From CAJUOR01 sp964596105 (GTDB lineage Bacteria > Bacillota_I > Bacilli_A > Erysipelotrichales > Coprobacillaceae), in assembly GCA_964596105.1 (NCBI GenBank), contig CAZQRT010000013.1:1-23019 (forward strand): DNA of 23,019 nt. Direction: 5' to 3'. Under the pieces are notes generated by a model. That model was not told where the DNA came from. It ran no database searches and worked only from the letters and a program-made list of their open reading frames with translations. The position numbers and the translations under genes are program-made. Shown in pieces: positions 7,849-15,582 of the stretch; position 1 is the stretch's first letter, and every line of letters starts with the position of its first letter.

Positions 7849-8109
7849 TTATACAAAAATGCCGCGCGAATGCGGGGTGCCGGCCGCTAATAAGATCGCC
7901 AGCGCGATCAGAATGACGGCCGTGACGCGGTAGATGATCTTGCGGATTTTTGAACATTCGGGACCATTGCTTAAAAGCCAGAGCAGATAACCGAAGCTCG
8001 CCGCGCTTAAAAGCATCATAAAAAAAGGAGACGCGCTGAGGTTAAACACATAAAGCATGAGAAAAGCCAGCGTAAAAAAAGCGACGATGCCAACCCCGTG
8101 ACCCCACAT
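7849..8109 (-). CDS. Small three-helix membrane protein, unknown function
   Basis: An 86-residue hydrophobic protein with three predicted membrane helices at about residues 5-24, 28-47 and 60-77. A short basic cytosolic loop (KIRKIIYR) sits between helices 2 and 3, and the C-terminus is short and polar. The ATG at 8109 has GGAG 10 nt upstream and an extended -10 promoter at 8131-8139, which argues that this is a real gene. I do not recognise a family. It lies upstream of lysC in the same direction, but lysC has its own promoter. It is divergent from the unknown 394-residue gene and shares its intergenic region. Confidence 0.7.
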   Translation of the reverse strand: MWGHGVGIVAFFTLAFLMLYVFNLSASPFFMMLLSAASFGYLLWLLSNGPECSKIRKIIYRVTAVILIALAILLAAGTPHSRGIFV

Positions 8110-8129
8110 AAAAAATCATCTCCAGGCGG

Positions 8130-8139
8130 TATTATACCA
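8130..8139. promoter_or_regulatory. Overlapping divergent -10 elements within a palindrome
   Basis: The 53-bp gap between two divergent genes contains a perfect 11-bp inverted repeat, GGTATTATACC (8128-8138). On the minus strand it supplies an extended -10 (TGGTATAAT, 8131-8139) placed about 22 nt before the ATG at 8109. On the plus strand the same bases read TATTAT (8130-8135), about 28 nt before the ATG at 8163. No good -35 box is seen on either side. The minus-strand promoter is the stronger call. Confidence 0.5.
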
Positions 8140-8162
8140 TAGATTTAGAAAGAGGGTATGCC

Positions 8163-9347
8163 ATGTACAGTAAAATTATCGATGCTTACATTCGTGACCA
8201 CAAGAGCAGCTACCAGCCGAAATACTGCTATCACAGCTGTGACCGTCTCGATGAGCGCACTTATAAATTCCGCTACTATATTCGTGATCCCCAGCTGATC
8301 CAGATGGATATCTTTTTGACCCTGCATCTCGAAGATGAGGTGGAGGTCAGCATGCCGGAAGATCTCATCGATCAGGAGGAATGGGCGCTGGCCTGCGACG
8401 CGCTGGAACGGGTGCGCGGCTATACCAACCGCAAAACGACCTTAGCGCCTGAGGACATGGACGGCTTCATCGCCAGCCCGGAGATTTCCGACCGTCTGAC
8501 GGTGCAGGATATGATCAACATTTTAAACCATCTCGCCTACCACCAGGGCAAAAATCCCGACAGCATCTACGCCTTTTACGCCATTTACATCCCTTATCTG
8601 AAAGACCGCCTGGCCCAGAAACGTTACCAGGAGGTTTTGCAGTCGGTGGAGCTTTTGCTTAATGAGATTTTGTATGAGGTCTACTGGTACGGCATCAATG
8701 TCCGGTATCTCGATCAGGAACACCTCATGCACCAGGCTTATCTGCGCAGTATCTTTCACCAGTTTGACCTTTATTTTGACGATTTAATCAGCGCTGATGA
8801 GGATGCCCTGCTTGGCATTCTCGATCACGTTTTCTCTTACTGGCGCTGCGCTTTTTCCATTTATACCTCACTCGAGAAGCTGGCGGTTGACCATCCCGAA
8901 CAGATGCGCCGGCTGCTTTCCAAAATGGCGGTGCCTAACGCTAATATGGAGGGGCGGGGCAAGTATCTGTGCTACTCTTTACTGATGAGCTTTCTCGATC
9001 ATAAAGACGGCGCTTACAAGAAAGCCATGAAAGAGATCATCAAGCTATTGATGAATGATATCATCACCCTGGCCAACCCTGAGGAGCAGCGGGAAACCGG
9101 CATGGTCTTTTTAAGCGAAGTCGGTTATGATATCCTTCTCGATATTTTCGAGGAAACCAAAAACTCTTATATTTATCAGTGCTTCGATATCGATAAATTC
9201 CCGCCGGATTTAAAAAAGCGGATCCGGGCCCAGCTGGAAGACGCTGTCAAATATTACGCTGATATGATGAGCAATGAGAATCTGCGCATTGCCGCCCTCG
9301 ATCAAATCAGCAATATCAATACCCTGTTAATGGAAAAACTGTCATAA
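8163..9347 (+). CDS. Uncharacterised 394-residue soluble helical protein
   Basis: No family recognised. The ATG at 8163 has AGAAAGAGG 7 nt upstream. The first about 85 residues look mixed alpha/beta (strands such as KFRYYIRDP and MDIFLTLHLEDEVEVSMP). From about residue 115 to the end it is dominated by amphipathic helices rich in Tyr, Asp, Glu and Leu, suggesting an alpha-solenoid-like repeat fold. There is no signal peptide or convincing membrane segment, so it is probably cytosolic. The stop is 14 nt before the start of the FtsX-type permease gene, and the permease ribosome binding site lies in the gap, so the two are surely cotranscribed. It may be a cytosolic partner of the permease, but it shows no Walker A, signature or Walker B motif and is not an ATPase. 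Confidence 0.85.
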   Translation: MYSKIIDAYIRDHKSSYQPKYCYHSCDRLDERTYKFRYYIRDPQLIQMDIFLTLHLEDEVEVSMPEDLIDQEEWALACDALERVRGYTNRKTTLAPEDMDGFIASPEISDRLTVQDMINILNHLAYHQGKNPDSIYAFYAIYIPYLKDRLAQKRYQEVLQSVELLLNEILYEVYWYGINVRYLDQEHLMHQAYLRSIFHQFDLYFDDLISADEDALLGILDHVFSYWRCAFSIYTSLEKLAVDHPEQMRRLLSKMAVPNANMEGRGKYLCYSLLMSFLDHKDGAYKKAMKEIIKLLMNDIITLANPEEQRETGMVFLSEVGYDILLDIFEETKNSYIYQCFDIDKFPPDLKKRIRAQLEDAVKYYADMMSNENLRIAALDQISNINTLLMEKLS

Positions 9348-9361
9348 AGGGGTTGAGTCAG

Positions 9362-11695
9362 ATGCCTTATGTCTATAAGCTGGCCTTCAAACACATGATC
9401 AGAAAGCGCCGGCGCAGTTATCTGAGCGTCATTTCGATCAGCCTTTGCGCCGCCATCGCTTTTGTCTCGCTCTCTTTATTTACCACGCTTTTGAATTTAT
9501 CGGGCAGTCCGGCCGGCCAGAACGGCTATCACTACGCCTTCATCTCCGATCATTTCACGACCGATCATCCTTACGATTTCGCGGTTTCCTGGTATGAGGA
9601 AGGGGAGATCGCTTATCTTCACGAGGAGTCCAAAGCCGCTTTTTTTACCCTGACGCAAGGGCGCATGCCAGAGGGCAAAGATGAGGTGATCGCGAACCGC
9701 GATCAGTATTCCTTAAATGAGCAAGTCGGGGACGCGAAGATTGTCGGGCTTTATGAAGGCGACGTGAATCTTCTTTTCGGCACTGATTTATCCTATCATC
9801 AGCCTAATGCGGAAAAGCATTACTACATCTGGGATAACAATGTCCACGATGAAACCAGCCCGAACGATGTCGCGCATGGCGCCGGCATCGCTTTAAATGA
9901 CATCACGATGAATGATGAGGCCGTCACCGCCGATACCATCCATCACTATCTGCAGGACACGAAAACCCTGCTGGCGATGTTTATCATCATGATCATCATC
10001 GGCGCGGTGATGTGTCTCGTCTCGGTCTACAATGTGCTGATTGTCAATGATCAGGACCGCCGCAAAGAAATCGGCCTTTTGAAATCCATCGGCATGACCG
10101 CCCGGCAGGTTGGTAAAATGCTCGTATGCGAGCTGGGGCTTCTGGGACTGGGCGGGGGTGTGCTGGGCACGGCGGCCGGGGTTTTGATCACGGCTGTCAT
10201 CTACGCGAGCATCCACACCAGCCTGAATTTCACCTGGAGTCTCAAGACGATTTTGTCGCCTCTCAATATTTCCATCGCGATGGTTCTGGCGGTCGGGCTG
10301 ATGGTTTTCAGCGGCATGCATCTCTACCGGCCTTATCTGAAAAGCCTGCCTATCACGGATATCAAAGGCGAACCGGTCCAGTATGACATTCCGTACCGCG
10401 CCGACCGTTTTTCGATCACCTCGGTGAGCTGGCGTTTATTTGTCATCTACAATGAACGGATTAAAAAGCAGACGAGAAATCTGCGCCGGTCTTTCATGCT
10501 TGTGATGCTGACGATCACGCTGTTTTGCGGGGTATGGATCTCCAATCTCTTATATCAGCGTAACTACATGGACGCCCCGGCCGATATTATGATATCGCCG
10601 CAAAACCTGCGCACGGGATACGCGTCCCTTTTTCCCGAACTGGAGAGCGATTTATACAAGCTTGATTTACTGGAGGATGTCAAACCGGCCAGGATTATTT
10701 TAGGGCTTTCTTTTCTCGCGCCTAATGATACTTTCTCGGAGGATTATTTAAAAACATACGGCGGCCAGTCCGGTGACAGCTACAATTCCAAGCATCATCA
10801 GGGACTGGTCATGGATGACAAGCAGCTTGAGGAACTGGCTCCTTATGTTGTGGCCGGGTCGCTGGAGGATCTTGATGAAGACAGCGTGGTGCTGATTTAC
10901 AATCAGCACGGGAATACCCGCCTGACCGAACCGGTCCGGACCAGTCAAACCGGCTACGAGATCAAAGTGGACAGCATCGACCGGACCAACCCGGTGGCGA
11001 CGCAGTATGTCAGGGTCGCGGCCGTGGTCAGTCTGCCCAAAGAAAACATGCGTTTTCATTACAGTGACGCCGATCAGTACTTTTTCAGCGTGGGCATGAA
11101 TGGCGATGCTTTCAAAAAGCTGAAAGGCGGCATGCTTTCCTACGAAATCGCCCTGAATCTGGAAAATACCATCAATCACCGCGAACTGAATGAGCAGGTT
11201 CATCAGCTGCTGGCGGAACATGAGGTGGTGCGCGAGCTGGTCAGCACGGATTATATTCAGATTCAAAATGACGGGCGCTTCGCGATCTTTTTGATCAGCG
11301 TGCTGATTTATCCGCTTTTAGCGATGCTTGTGGTGATCGGCTGCCTCAACATCAACAATGTGCTGAAAGGCAATATTCAAATGAAACGGACGGATTTCGC
11401 GACCATGAAATCGGTCGGCATCACCAACAGGCAGCTGCGCGAGGTGATGATGTACGAGTATGCCGAGACGTATCTGAACGCCGGGGTCATCACTTTTCTG
11501 ATCAGCATCCCGCTCTATTTACTCGAGCATTTCTTCAGCGTCGCGGCGACGTTTAGGGTCGGGGACAATTTCGCCGGGATGTTCATCATGTCTTTCGCCC
11601 TGCTTTCGCCGGCGGTGATCGTCACGCTGGCCGTGCTGTCATTTCGCGGCCTGAAGAATATTTCCGCTCTGGACGGCATGCGGGATGTTGAATGA
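9362..11695 (+). CDS. FtsX/MacB-type ABC transporter permease, no adjacent ATPase
   Basis: A 777-residue integral membrane protein. The ATG at 9362 is preferred over a TTG at 9353 because AAAGGGG sits 9 nt ahead of it. Two FtsX-like repeats are visible. The first has TM1 about 21-44, an extracytoplasmic domain about 45-200 with a MacB-core-like segment (QGRMPEGKDEVIANR), then three helices near 202-227, 255-282 and 302-321. The second has a helix at about 377-397, an extracytoplasmic domain to about 645, then three helices to the end. The coupling-helix motifs RRKEIGLLKSIGMTARQV and RTDFATMKSVGITNRQLR are both intact, which implies interaction with an ABC ATPase. Members act in lipid or peptide transport, antibiotic resistance or mechanotransmission. 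No ATPase gene is present in the window. Confidence 0.9.
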   Translation: MPYVYKLAFKHMIRKRRRSYLSVISISLCAAIAFVSLSLFTTLLNLSGSPAGQNGYHYAFISDHFTTDHPYDFAVSWYEEGEIAYLHEESKAAFFTLTQGRMPEGKDEVIANRDQYSLNEQVGDAKIVGLYEGDVNLLFGTDLSYHQPNAEKHYYIWDNNVHDETSPNDVAHGAGIALNDITMNDEAVTADTIHHYLQDTKTLLAMFIIMIIIGAVMCLVSVYNVLIVNDQDRRKEIGLLKSIGMTARQVGKMLVCELGLLGLGGGVLGTAAGVLITAVIYASIHTSLNFTWSLKTILSPLNISIAMVLAVGLMVFSGMHLYRPYLKSLPITDIKGEPVQYDIPYRADRFSITSVSWRLFVIYNERIKKQTRNLRRSFMLVMLTITLFCGVWISNLLYQRNYMDAPADIMISPQNLRTGYASLFPELESDLYKLDLLEDVKPARIILGLSFLAPNDTFSEDYLKTYGGQSGDSYNSKHHQGLVMDDKQLEELAPYVVAGSLEDLDEDSVVLIYNQHGNTRLTEPVRTSQTGYEIKVDSIDRTNPVATQYVRVAAVVSLPKENMRFHYSDADQYFFSVGMNGDAFKKLKGGMLSYEIALNLENTINHRELNEQVHQLLAEHEVVRELVSTDYIQIQNDGRFAIFLISVLIYPLLAMLVVIGCLNINNVLKGNIQMKRTDFATMKSVGITNRQLREVMMYEYAETYLNAGVITFLISIPLYLLEHFFSVAATFRVGDNFAGMFIMSFALLSPAVIVTLAVLSFRGLKNISALDGMRDVE

Positions 11696-11703
11696 ATACG
11701 CTT

Positions 11704-11717
11704 TGCGAACGCTTTCG
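11704..11717 (+). promoter_or_regulatory. Candidate cre-like (CcpA) site upstream of the RpiR gene
   Basis: The sequence TGCGAACGCTTTCG agrees with 11 of 14 positions of the Bacillus cre consensus TGAAARCGYTTWCA, with the central CG conserved. It ends 2 nt upstream of a possible -10 (TATGAT, 11720-11725), and binding there would be expected to block transcription. The site is degenerate, the -35 box is not recognisable, and CcpA itself is not in the window, so this is tentative. Confidence 0.3.
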
Positions 11718-11740
11718 ATTATGATATAAGGGGGATCATC

Positions 11741-12556
11741 ATGCAGGAAACCGATATTATCTACAACTTGCTGACGTATCTGAATTCCTCACGGGAGGAA
11801 GACATGTACTACACCATCGCCTTAAATATGGTGGAGCATCTCGACAAAGTCCCGGAGATGTCCATCAATGAACTGGCCGATCTGTGCTACACCTCAACCG
11901 CCACGATCAGCCGGTTCTGCCGGAAGATGGGCTTTTCCAGCTTTCCTCAGTTTAAACAGGATCTCGCTTACGGCATTTCCCAGACTTATCACGAGATCAG
12001 CATCGATCCCGTCGAGGAGGAGTACATCCGCAAAAACCCCGCCCATGTGATCGATAAAGTTTATGACTTGATCACGGAATCGCTGATTCTCGGCAAGAAA
12101 TCTTTAAACATTCACAACATCGACCTGTTCTGCCGTCTGATTCATGACGCGAAGAAGGTTCATTTCTTCGGTTATCAGTTCAACAAGGTGGTCGCCAGTG
12201 ATATCCAGCTGAAGTTTATCAAACTCGGCAAGTTTATTTACGCTTTCGCCGACCGCGGGGAGGACTCCCAGAAGATTGAGCTGTTGAGTGAGGACAGCCT
12301 GGCGATCGTTTTGAGTGTCAGCGGGCGCATCGAGCACCGCCATCTGATGGAGGCGATTCACCAGCGCCGCGCCAAAGTGGTTTTAATCACGATGAACGCC
12401 GAGACGCCGTTAAAAGATCTCGCGGACTATCTGTTTGTCATCGACGGCCTGGAAAGCGATTTTACGGTATCCGCCATCTCGGGCAGCATCAGTTTTCTGG
12501 CCGCTTTAAACATCGTTTATGTTCGTTACGGCCTGCTTTATCCCAAGCAAGTCTAA
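11741..12556 (+). CDS. MurR/RpiR-family transcriptional regulator
   Basis: A 271-residue regulator. The N-terminal HTH_6 domain (about residues 1-78) includes the recognition-helix region INELADLCYTSTATISRFCR followed by KMGFSSFPQFKQDL, which is classical for this family. A linker leads to a SIS (sugar isomerase) phosphosugar-binding domain (about 105-245), with KVHFFGYQFNKVVASDIQ and LAIVLSVSGRIEHRHLMEA. Family members sense phosphosugars and control the adjacent catabolic genes. The next gene is a GH4 6-phospho-glycosidase 93 nt downstream, so a 6-phospho-glucoside-type ligand is a reasonable inference. The ATG at 11741 is preceded by AAGGGGG with 6-nt spacing. A possible cre-like site lies just upstream. 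Confidence 0.92.
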   Translation: MQETDIIYNLLTYLNSSREEDMYYTIALNMVEHLDKVPEMSINELADLCYTSTATISRFCRKMGFSSFPQFKQDLAYGISQTYHEISIDPVEEEYIRKNPAHVIDKVYDLITESLILGKKSLNIHNIDLFCRLIHDAKKVHFFGYQFNKVVASDIQLKFIKLGKFIYAFADRGEDSQKIELLSEDSLAIVLSVSGRIEHRHLMEAIHQRRAKVVLITMNAETPLKDLADYLFVIDGLESDFTVSAISGSISFLAALNIVYVRYGLLYPKQV

Positions 12557-12582
12557 CCCCTGTTTTTTTAATCATTTTTAAC

Positions 12583-12611
12583 TTTACAAAGCCGCGGTTT
12601 TACGTAACAAT
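12583..12611 (+). promoter_or_regulatory. Possible promoter of the GH4 gene
   Basis: TTTACA (12583-12588), 17-nt spacer, AACAAT (12606-12611), a weak -10. It would give a leader of about 31 nt that includes the AGGAGG. The 93-nt gap and lack of any clear terminator leave read-through from the regulator gene as the alternative. Confidence 0.35.
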
Positions 12612-12649
12612 GTCCTTGACAAATTCATACACAGGAGGAAAGAAACTAA

Positions 12650-14044
12650 ATGGAAAAGAAACCTTTGAAGATCGTCACGATCGGCGGCGGCAGTTCCTAT
12701 ACCCCGGAACTGATGGAAGGCTTCATCAAGCGCTATGAGGAGACTCCGATCAAGGAAATCTGGCTGGTGGACATCGAGGACGGCAAAGAGAAGCTTGAGA
12801 TTGTCGGCGCGATGGCGCAGCGGATGTGGGATGCCAGCCCTTATGATGTCAAGGTGCATCTGACGCTGGACCGCCGCGAGGCCCTGCCGGGGGCTGACTT
12901 TGTGACGACGCAGTTTCGCGTCGGCCTTTTGGACGCCCGCATCAAAGACGAGCGGATCCCTTTCTCGCACGGGATGCTGGGACAGGAAACCAACGGCGCC
13001 GGCGGCATGTTCAAGGCCTTCCGCACCGTGCCGGTGATTTTGAGTATCGTGGAGGACATGAAGGAGCTCTGCCCGGATGCCTGGCTCATTAACTTCACCA
13101 ATCCTTCCGGCATGATCACCGAAGCGGTCATCAAACACGGCGGCTGGAAAAAGTGCATCGGGCTATGCAATGTGCCGGTCGGGGCATTGCTGAGCGAACC
13201 GCCGATGTTCGGTCTGACGGAAAGAGAATGCATCCATCAGTTTGCCGGCCTGAACCATTTCCACTGGCACAAGGTCACCGATAACAAGGGCAATGATCTG
13301 ACCGATAAAATCATCGACAAGATGTATGAGGATGTTGAAGACGGGACTCCGGCCAATATTCACGATGTGCGTTTCTTAAAGGACCACATGAAACAGATTC
13401 AGCTGATCCCTTGCGGATATCACCGCTATTACTACATGCATGATGAGATGCTGAAGCACGGCCTGGAAGAGTTCAACACCATTGGCACGCGGGCCGAGCA
13501 GGTCAAGGTGACGGAAGCGGAACTGTTTGAGCTGTACAAGGATCCGGCTTTAAACTACAAACCGGAACAGCTGACCAAGCGCGGCGGAACGCACTATTCG
13601 GATGCCGCCTGCGAGTGCATCAGTTCCATCTATAATGACAAGCGCACCCATATGGTCGTCTCCACGCAAAACAACGGGTCGATCGCGGATCTCCCGTATG
13701 ACTGCATCGTGGAAGTTTCCTCCATCATCACCGGCAAAGGCGCGATGCCTTTAACCTGGGGACATTTCAATCCGAGTGAAAGAGGCTGGCTGCAGCTCAT
13801 GAAGGCGATGGAAGAGTGCGTGATCGAAGCGGCCATTACCGGCAACTACGGACTGGCCCTGGCGGCTTTTGAGATGAATCCGCAGGTTGAACACGGCCAG
13901 GTGGCGAAAACCGTGCTTGATGAACTGCTCGTGGCGCATGAGAAATATCTCCCGCAGTTCAAAGACAAGATCGCGGAACTGAAAGCGCAGGGCGTGGCTT
14001 CCAAAGATCCGGTCGTCATGGATCTGATGATTCACGGACATTAA
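12650..14044 (+). CDS. GH4-family 6-phospho-beta-glucosidase
   Basis: A 464-residue cytosolic glycosidase that hydrolyses phosphorylated disaccharides, such as cellobiose- or other beta-glucoside 6-phosphates, delivered by PTS transporters. GH4 enzymes use NAD+ and a divalent metal in a redox-elimination mechanism. The N-terminal Rossmann motif is KIVTIGGGSSYTPELM. The metal-binding Cys173 lies in GLCNVPVG and His203 in GLNHFHWH, with the conserved segments VTTQFRVG, GQETNGAGGMFKAFRT and NFTNPSGM between them. Length fits LicH/ChbF-like enzymes (about 440-460). The start has AGGAGG 11-12 nt upstream. It follows an RpiR regulator, but no PTS gene is nearby. The alpha versus beta preference is inferred from overall similarity to the LicH branch. 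Confidence 0.9.
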   Translation: MEKKPLKIVTIGGGSSYTPELMEGFIKRYEETPIKEIWLVDIEDGKEKLEIVGAMAQRMWDASPYDVKVHLTLDRREALPGADFVTTQFRVGLLDARIKDERIPFSHGMLGQETNGAGGMFKAFRTVPVILSIVEDMKELCPDAWLINFTNPSGMITEAVIKHGGWKKCIGLCNVPVGALLSEPPMFGLTERECIHQFAGLNHFHWHKVTDNKGNDLTDKIIDKMYEDVEDGTPANIHDVRFLKDHMKQIQLIPCGYHRYYYMHDEMLKHGLEEFNTIGTRAEQVKVTEAELFELYKDPALNYKPEQLTKRGGTHYSDAACECISSIYNDKRTHMVVSTQNNGSIADLPYDCIVEVSSIITGKGAMPLTWGHFNPSERGWLQLMKAMEECVIEAAITGNYGLALAAFEMNPQVEHGQVAKTVLDELLVAHEKYLPQFKDKIAELKAQGVASKDPVVMDLMIHGH

Positions 14045-14071
14045 AAAAAAGAGGCGGATGCCTCTTTTTTT
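14043..14071. terminator. Bidirectional terminator between the GH4 gene and pduL
   Basis: A symmetric hairpin with stem 14044-14055 pairing with 14060-14071 and loop GGAT. The GC core is GAGGC/GCCTC, flanked by A8 on the left and T7 on the right, so both strands end with a U-tract. The stop codons of the two convergent genes touch its edges (GH4 stop ends at 14044, pduL stop at 14070-14072). Confidence 0.88.
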
Positions 14072-14642
14072 AATGCTTAATGATCGTGCCTTTAGTGGCG
14101 CCGCCGCAGGCGTTGCTCTCGTCGGTATCAATATGCATGGCCAGGGCGTAGCTCGGGCTGACCCGGCAGATGACATCATCGAAGATCAGCGAACGGCCTT
14201 CGCTTTTGACCGCGACCGAGACGATCTCCTTGTCAGAAATCCCGTATTCTTTGGCGTCTTCCGGGGTAAAATGGATGTGCCGTTTGGCCGCGATGACGCC
14301 CTTGGCAATGGTGATTTCCCCTTTCGGACCGATCAGCCTGCAGCCCTCGGTACCGTCAAGATCACCGGATTCGCGCACCAGCGCTTTCAGGCCGGCACTG
14401 CGGGCGTCGGTCAGGGAGATCTCCACCTGGGTTTCGTTTCTCACCGGTCCTAAAATGCTGACGTTAGGAATCTCTTTTTTGGCCCCGACGATCGTCACGC
14501 GCTCCTGGCAGGCATACTGTCCGGGCTGGGACAAGTCCTTCTTTTTGGTCAGGGTATAGCCCGCGCCAAACAGCGTTTCCAGGTCCGCCTGGCTTAAATG
14601 CACGTGGCGGGCGCTCGTCTCAACTAATATTTCTTTTGCCAT
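14070..14642 (-). CDS. pduL: Phosphate propanoyltransferase / PduL-type phosphotransacylase
   Basis: Interconverts acyl-CoA and acyl-phosphate (acetyl or propionyl), providing the step before acetate kinase in fermentation. The product has 190 residues, typical for PduL. The start at 14642 has AAGGAG 8 nt upstream, and a longer in-frame start at 14693 would lie in the promoter. PduL contains two similar beta-barrel halves with zinc-binding histidines: SARHVHLS (His13, His15) near the start, KRHIHFTPEDA (His122, His124) in the middle, and MHIDTDESNA (His170) near the end. There is no N-terminal encapsulation peptide and no microcompartment gene nearby, so this is probably the free cytosolic, housekeeping acetyl-phosphate enzyme. 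Confidence 0.94.
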   Translation of the reverse strand: MAKEILVETSARHVHLSQADLETLFGAGYTLTKKKDLSQPGQYACQERVTIVGAKKEIPNVSILGPVRNETQVEISLTDARSAGLKALVRESGDLDGTEGCRLIGPKGEITIAKGVIAAKRHIHFTPEDAKEYGISDKEIVSVAVKSEGRSLIFDDVICRVSPSYALAMHIDTDESNACGGATKGTIIKH

Positions 14643-14664
14643 AATAACCACTCCTTTTCCAATT

Positions 14665-14693
14665 ATTCTAGCTTTTTTTGTCGCGATTTTCAA
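14665..14693 (-). promoter_or_regulatory. SigA promoter of pduL
   Basis: On the minus strand, TTGAAA (14688-14693), 17-nt spacer, TAGAAT (14665-14670). Expected start near 14658, leader about 16 nt. It is back-to-back with the cdaA promoter. Confidence 0.75.
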
Positions 14694-14702
14694 GTGCTTT
14701 CC

Positions 14703-14731
14703 TTTAATGGCTATAGAAATTATGGTATAAT
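14703..14731 (+). promoter_or_regulatory. Extended -10 promoter of the cdaA operon
   Basis: TGGTATAAT at 14723-14731 (perfect TATAAT with the TGn extension), with a poor -35 (TTTAAT, 14703-14708) at 17-nt spacing. Expected start near 14738, directly at the AAAGAGGTG ribosome binding region (14738-14745). Nine bp separate its -35 from that of divergent pduL. Confidence 0.65.
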
Positions 14732-14751
14732 CGCGAGAAAGAGGTGATTTG

Positions 14752-15582
14752 ATGCCGATTTATACCGATTGGATACAACAGGCCTGGCACTGGCTTTCCA
14801 GTAACGGAAGCACGATCCTCGACGGGACGAGAACCGTTATCGATCTTTTGCTGGTGTGGCTGCTTTTATATTACCTGATGCTTTTGTTAAGGCGGAATAT
14901 GCGCACCATGCAGATTTTTAAAGGAGTTTTGCTGGTGCTCTTTATTAAGTTTGTCAGCAATGTCTTCAGTTTGAAAATGGTCTCCTGGCTGGTGGATCTC
15001 ATCTTGAGCTGGGGCGTGGTGGCGATTATCATCGTCTTTCAGCCGGAAATCCGGCAGATGCTGGAAAGGCTGGGGCAGACCAGGGTTTTAAACAGTGTGG
15101 TCAGCCTCTCGAGCGATGAGAAAGAGCGGGTCGCCGCGGAAGTGGCTTCGGCGGTGCGCCAGATGTCGGAAAGTCACACCGGGGCTTTGATCACCTTTGA
15201 GAAAGAACAGTCGCTGATGGATTATATCGCCAGCGGGGTGGATATCAACGCCGATATTAAAGCCGACCTGCTGCTGACTATCTTTATGGAAGGCACCCGT
15301 CTGCATGACGGGGCGGTCATCATCCAGGGCAACAAGATTCGCTGCGCTTCGGCCTTTTTCCCGCAGACGCACCGCGAGCTGAGCCCGAAATTCGGCGCCC
15401 GGCATCGCGCCGCGCTCGGCTTAAGCGAGGTCAGCGACGCTTTGACCATCGTCGTTTCCGAGGAAACCGGCACCGTCTCTTTCGCCAAGCAGAGCCGCCT
15501 TGAAGTCATTTCCCTGACCAACTTAAAAGAGCGGCTTTTAGAGGAACTGACGCCGGCCTTTGGAGGTGAGGGAAGTGAGTGA
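14752..15582 (+). CDS. cdaA: Diadenylate cyclase CdaA (membrane-bound c-di-AMP synthase)
   Basis: Condenses two ATP into cyclic di-AMP, the second messenger that controls potassium and osmolyte transport and is essential in many Firmicutes. The product has 276 residues, the usual CdaA length (about 270-285). Three N-terminal membrane helices fall at about residues 28-47, 54-70 and 78-97, followed by a short linker and the DAC (DisA_N) domain from about 100. The catalytic signatures are DGA at 186-188 (RLHDGAVIIQGNKI) and RHR at 217-219 (FGARHRAALGLSE). The ATG at 14752 has GAGG 7 nt upstream, and a TTG one codon earlier is less likely. It overlaps cdaR by 8 nt, as expected for this regulator pair. 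Confidence 0.96.
   Translation: MPIYTDWIQQAWHWLSSNGSTILDGTRTVIDLLLVWLLLYYLMLLLRRNMRTMQIFKGVLLVLFIKFVSNVFSLKMVSWLVDLILSWGVVAIIIVFQPEIRQMLERLGQTRVLNSVVSLSSDEKERVAAEVASAVRQMSESHTGALITFEKEQSLMDYIASGVDINADIKADLLLTIFMEGTRLHDGAVIIQGNKIRCASAFFPQTHRELSPKFGARHRAALGLSEVSDALTIVVSEETGTVSFAKQSRLEVISLTNLKERLLEELTPAFGGEGSE

Noticed and set aside
11725..11730. TATAAG with TTGCGA at 16-nt spacing as the RpiR promoter
   Set aside because: Transcription would start at about 11737, downstream of the Shine-Dalgarno, leaving the gene without a ribosome binding site.
12616..12621. Perfect TTGACA upstream of the GH4 gene
   Set aside because: A -10 at proper spacing would fall at about 12639-12644 within or after the ribosome binding site, and no -10-like sequence is there.
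14058..14559. Open frames on the plus strand opposite pduL
   Set aside because: PduL motifs, ribosome binding site and promoter on the minus strand account for this region. The plus-strand frames have no ribosome binding site or recognisable domains.
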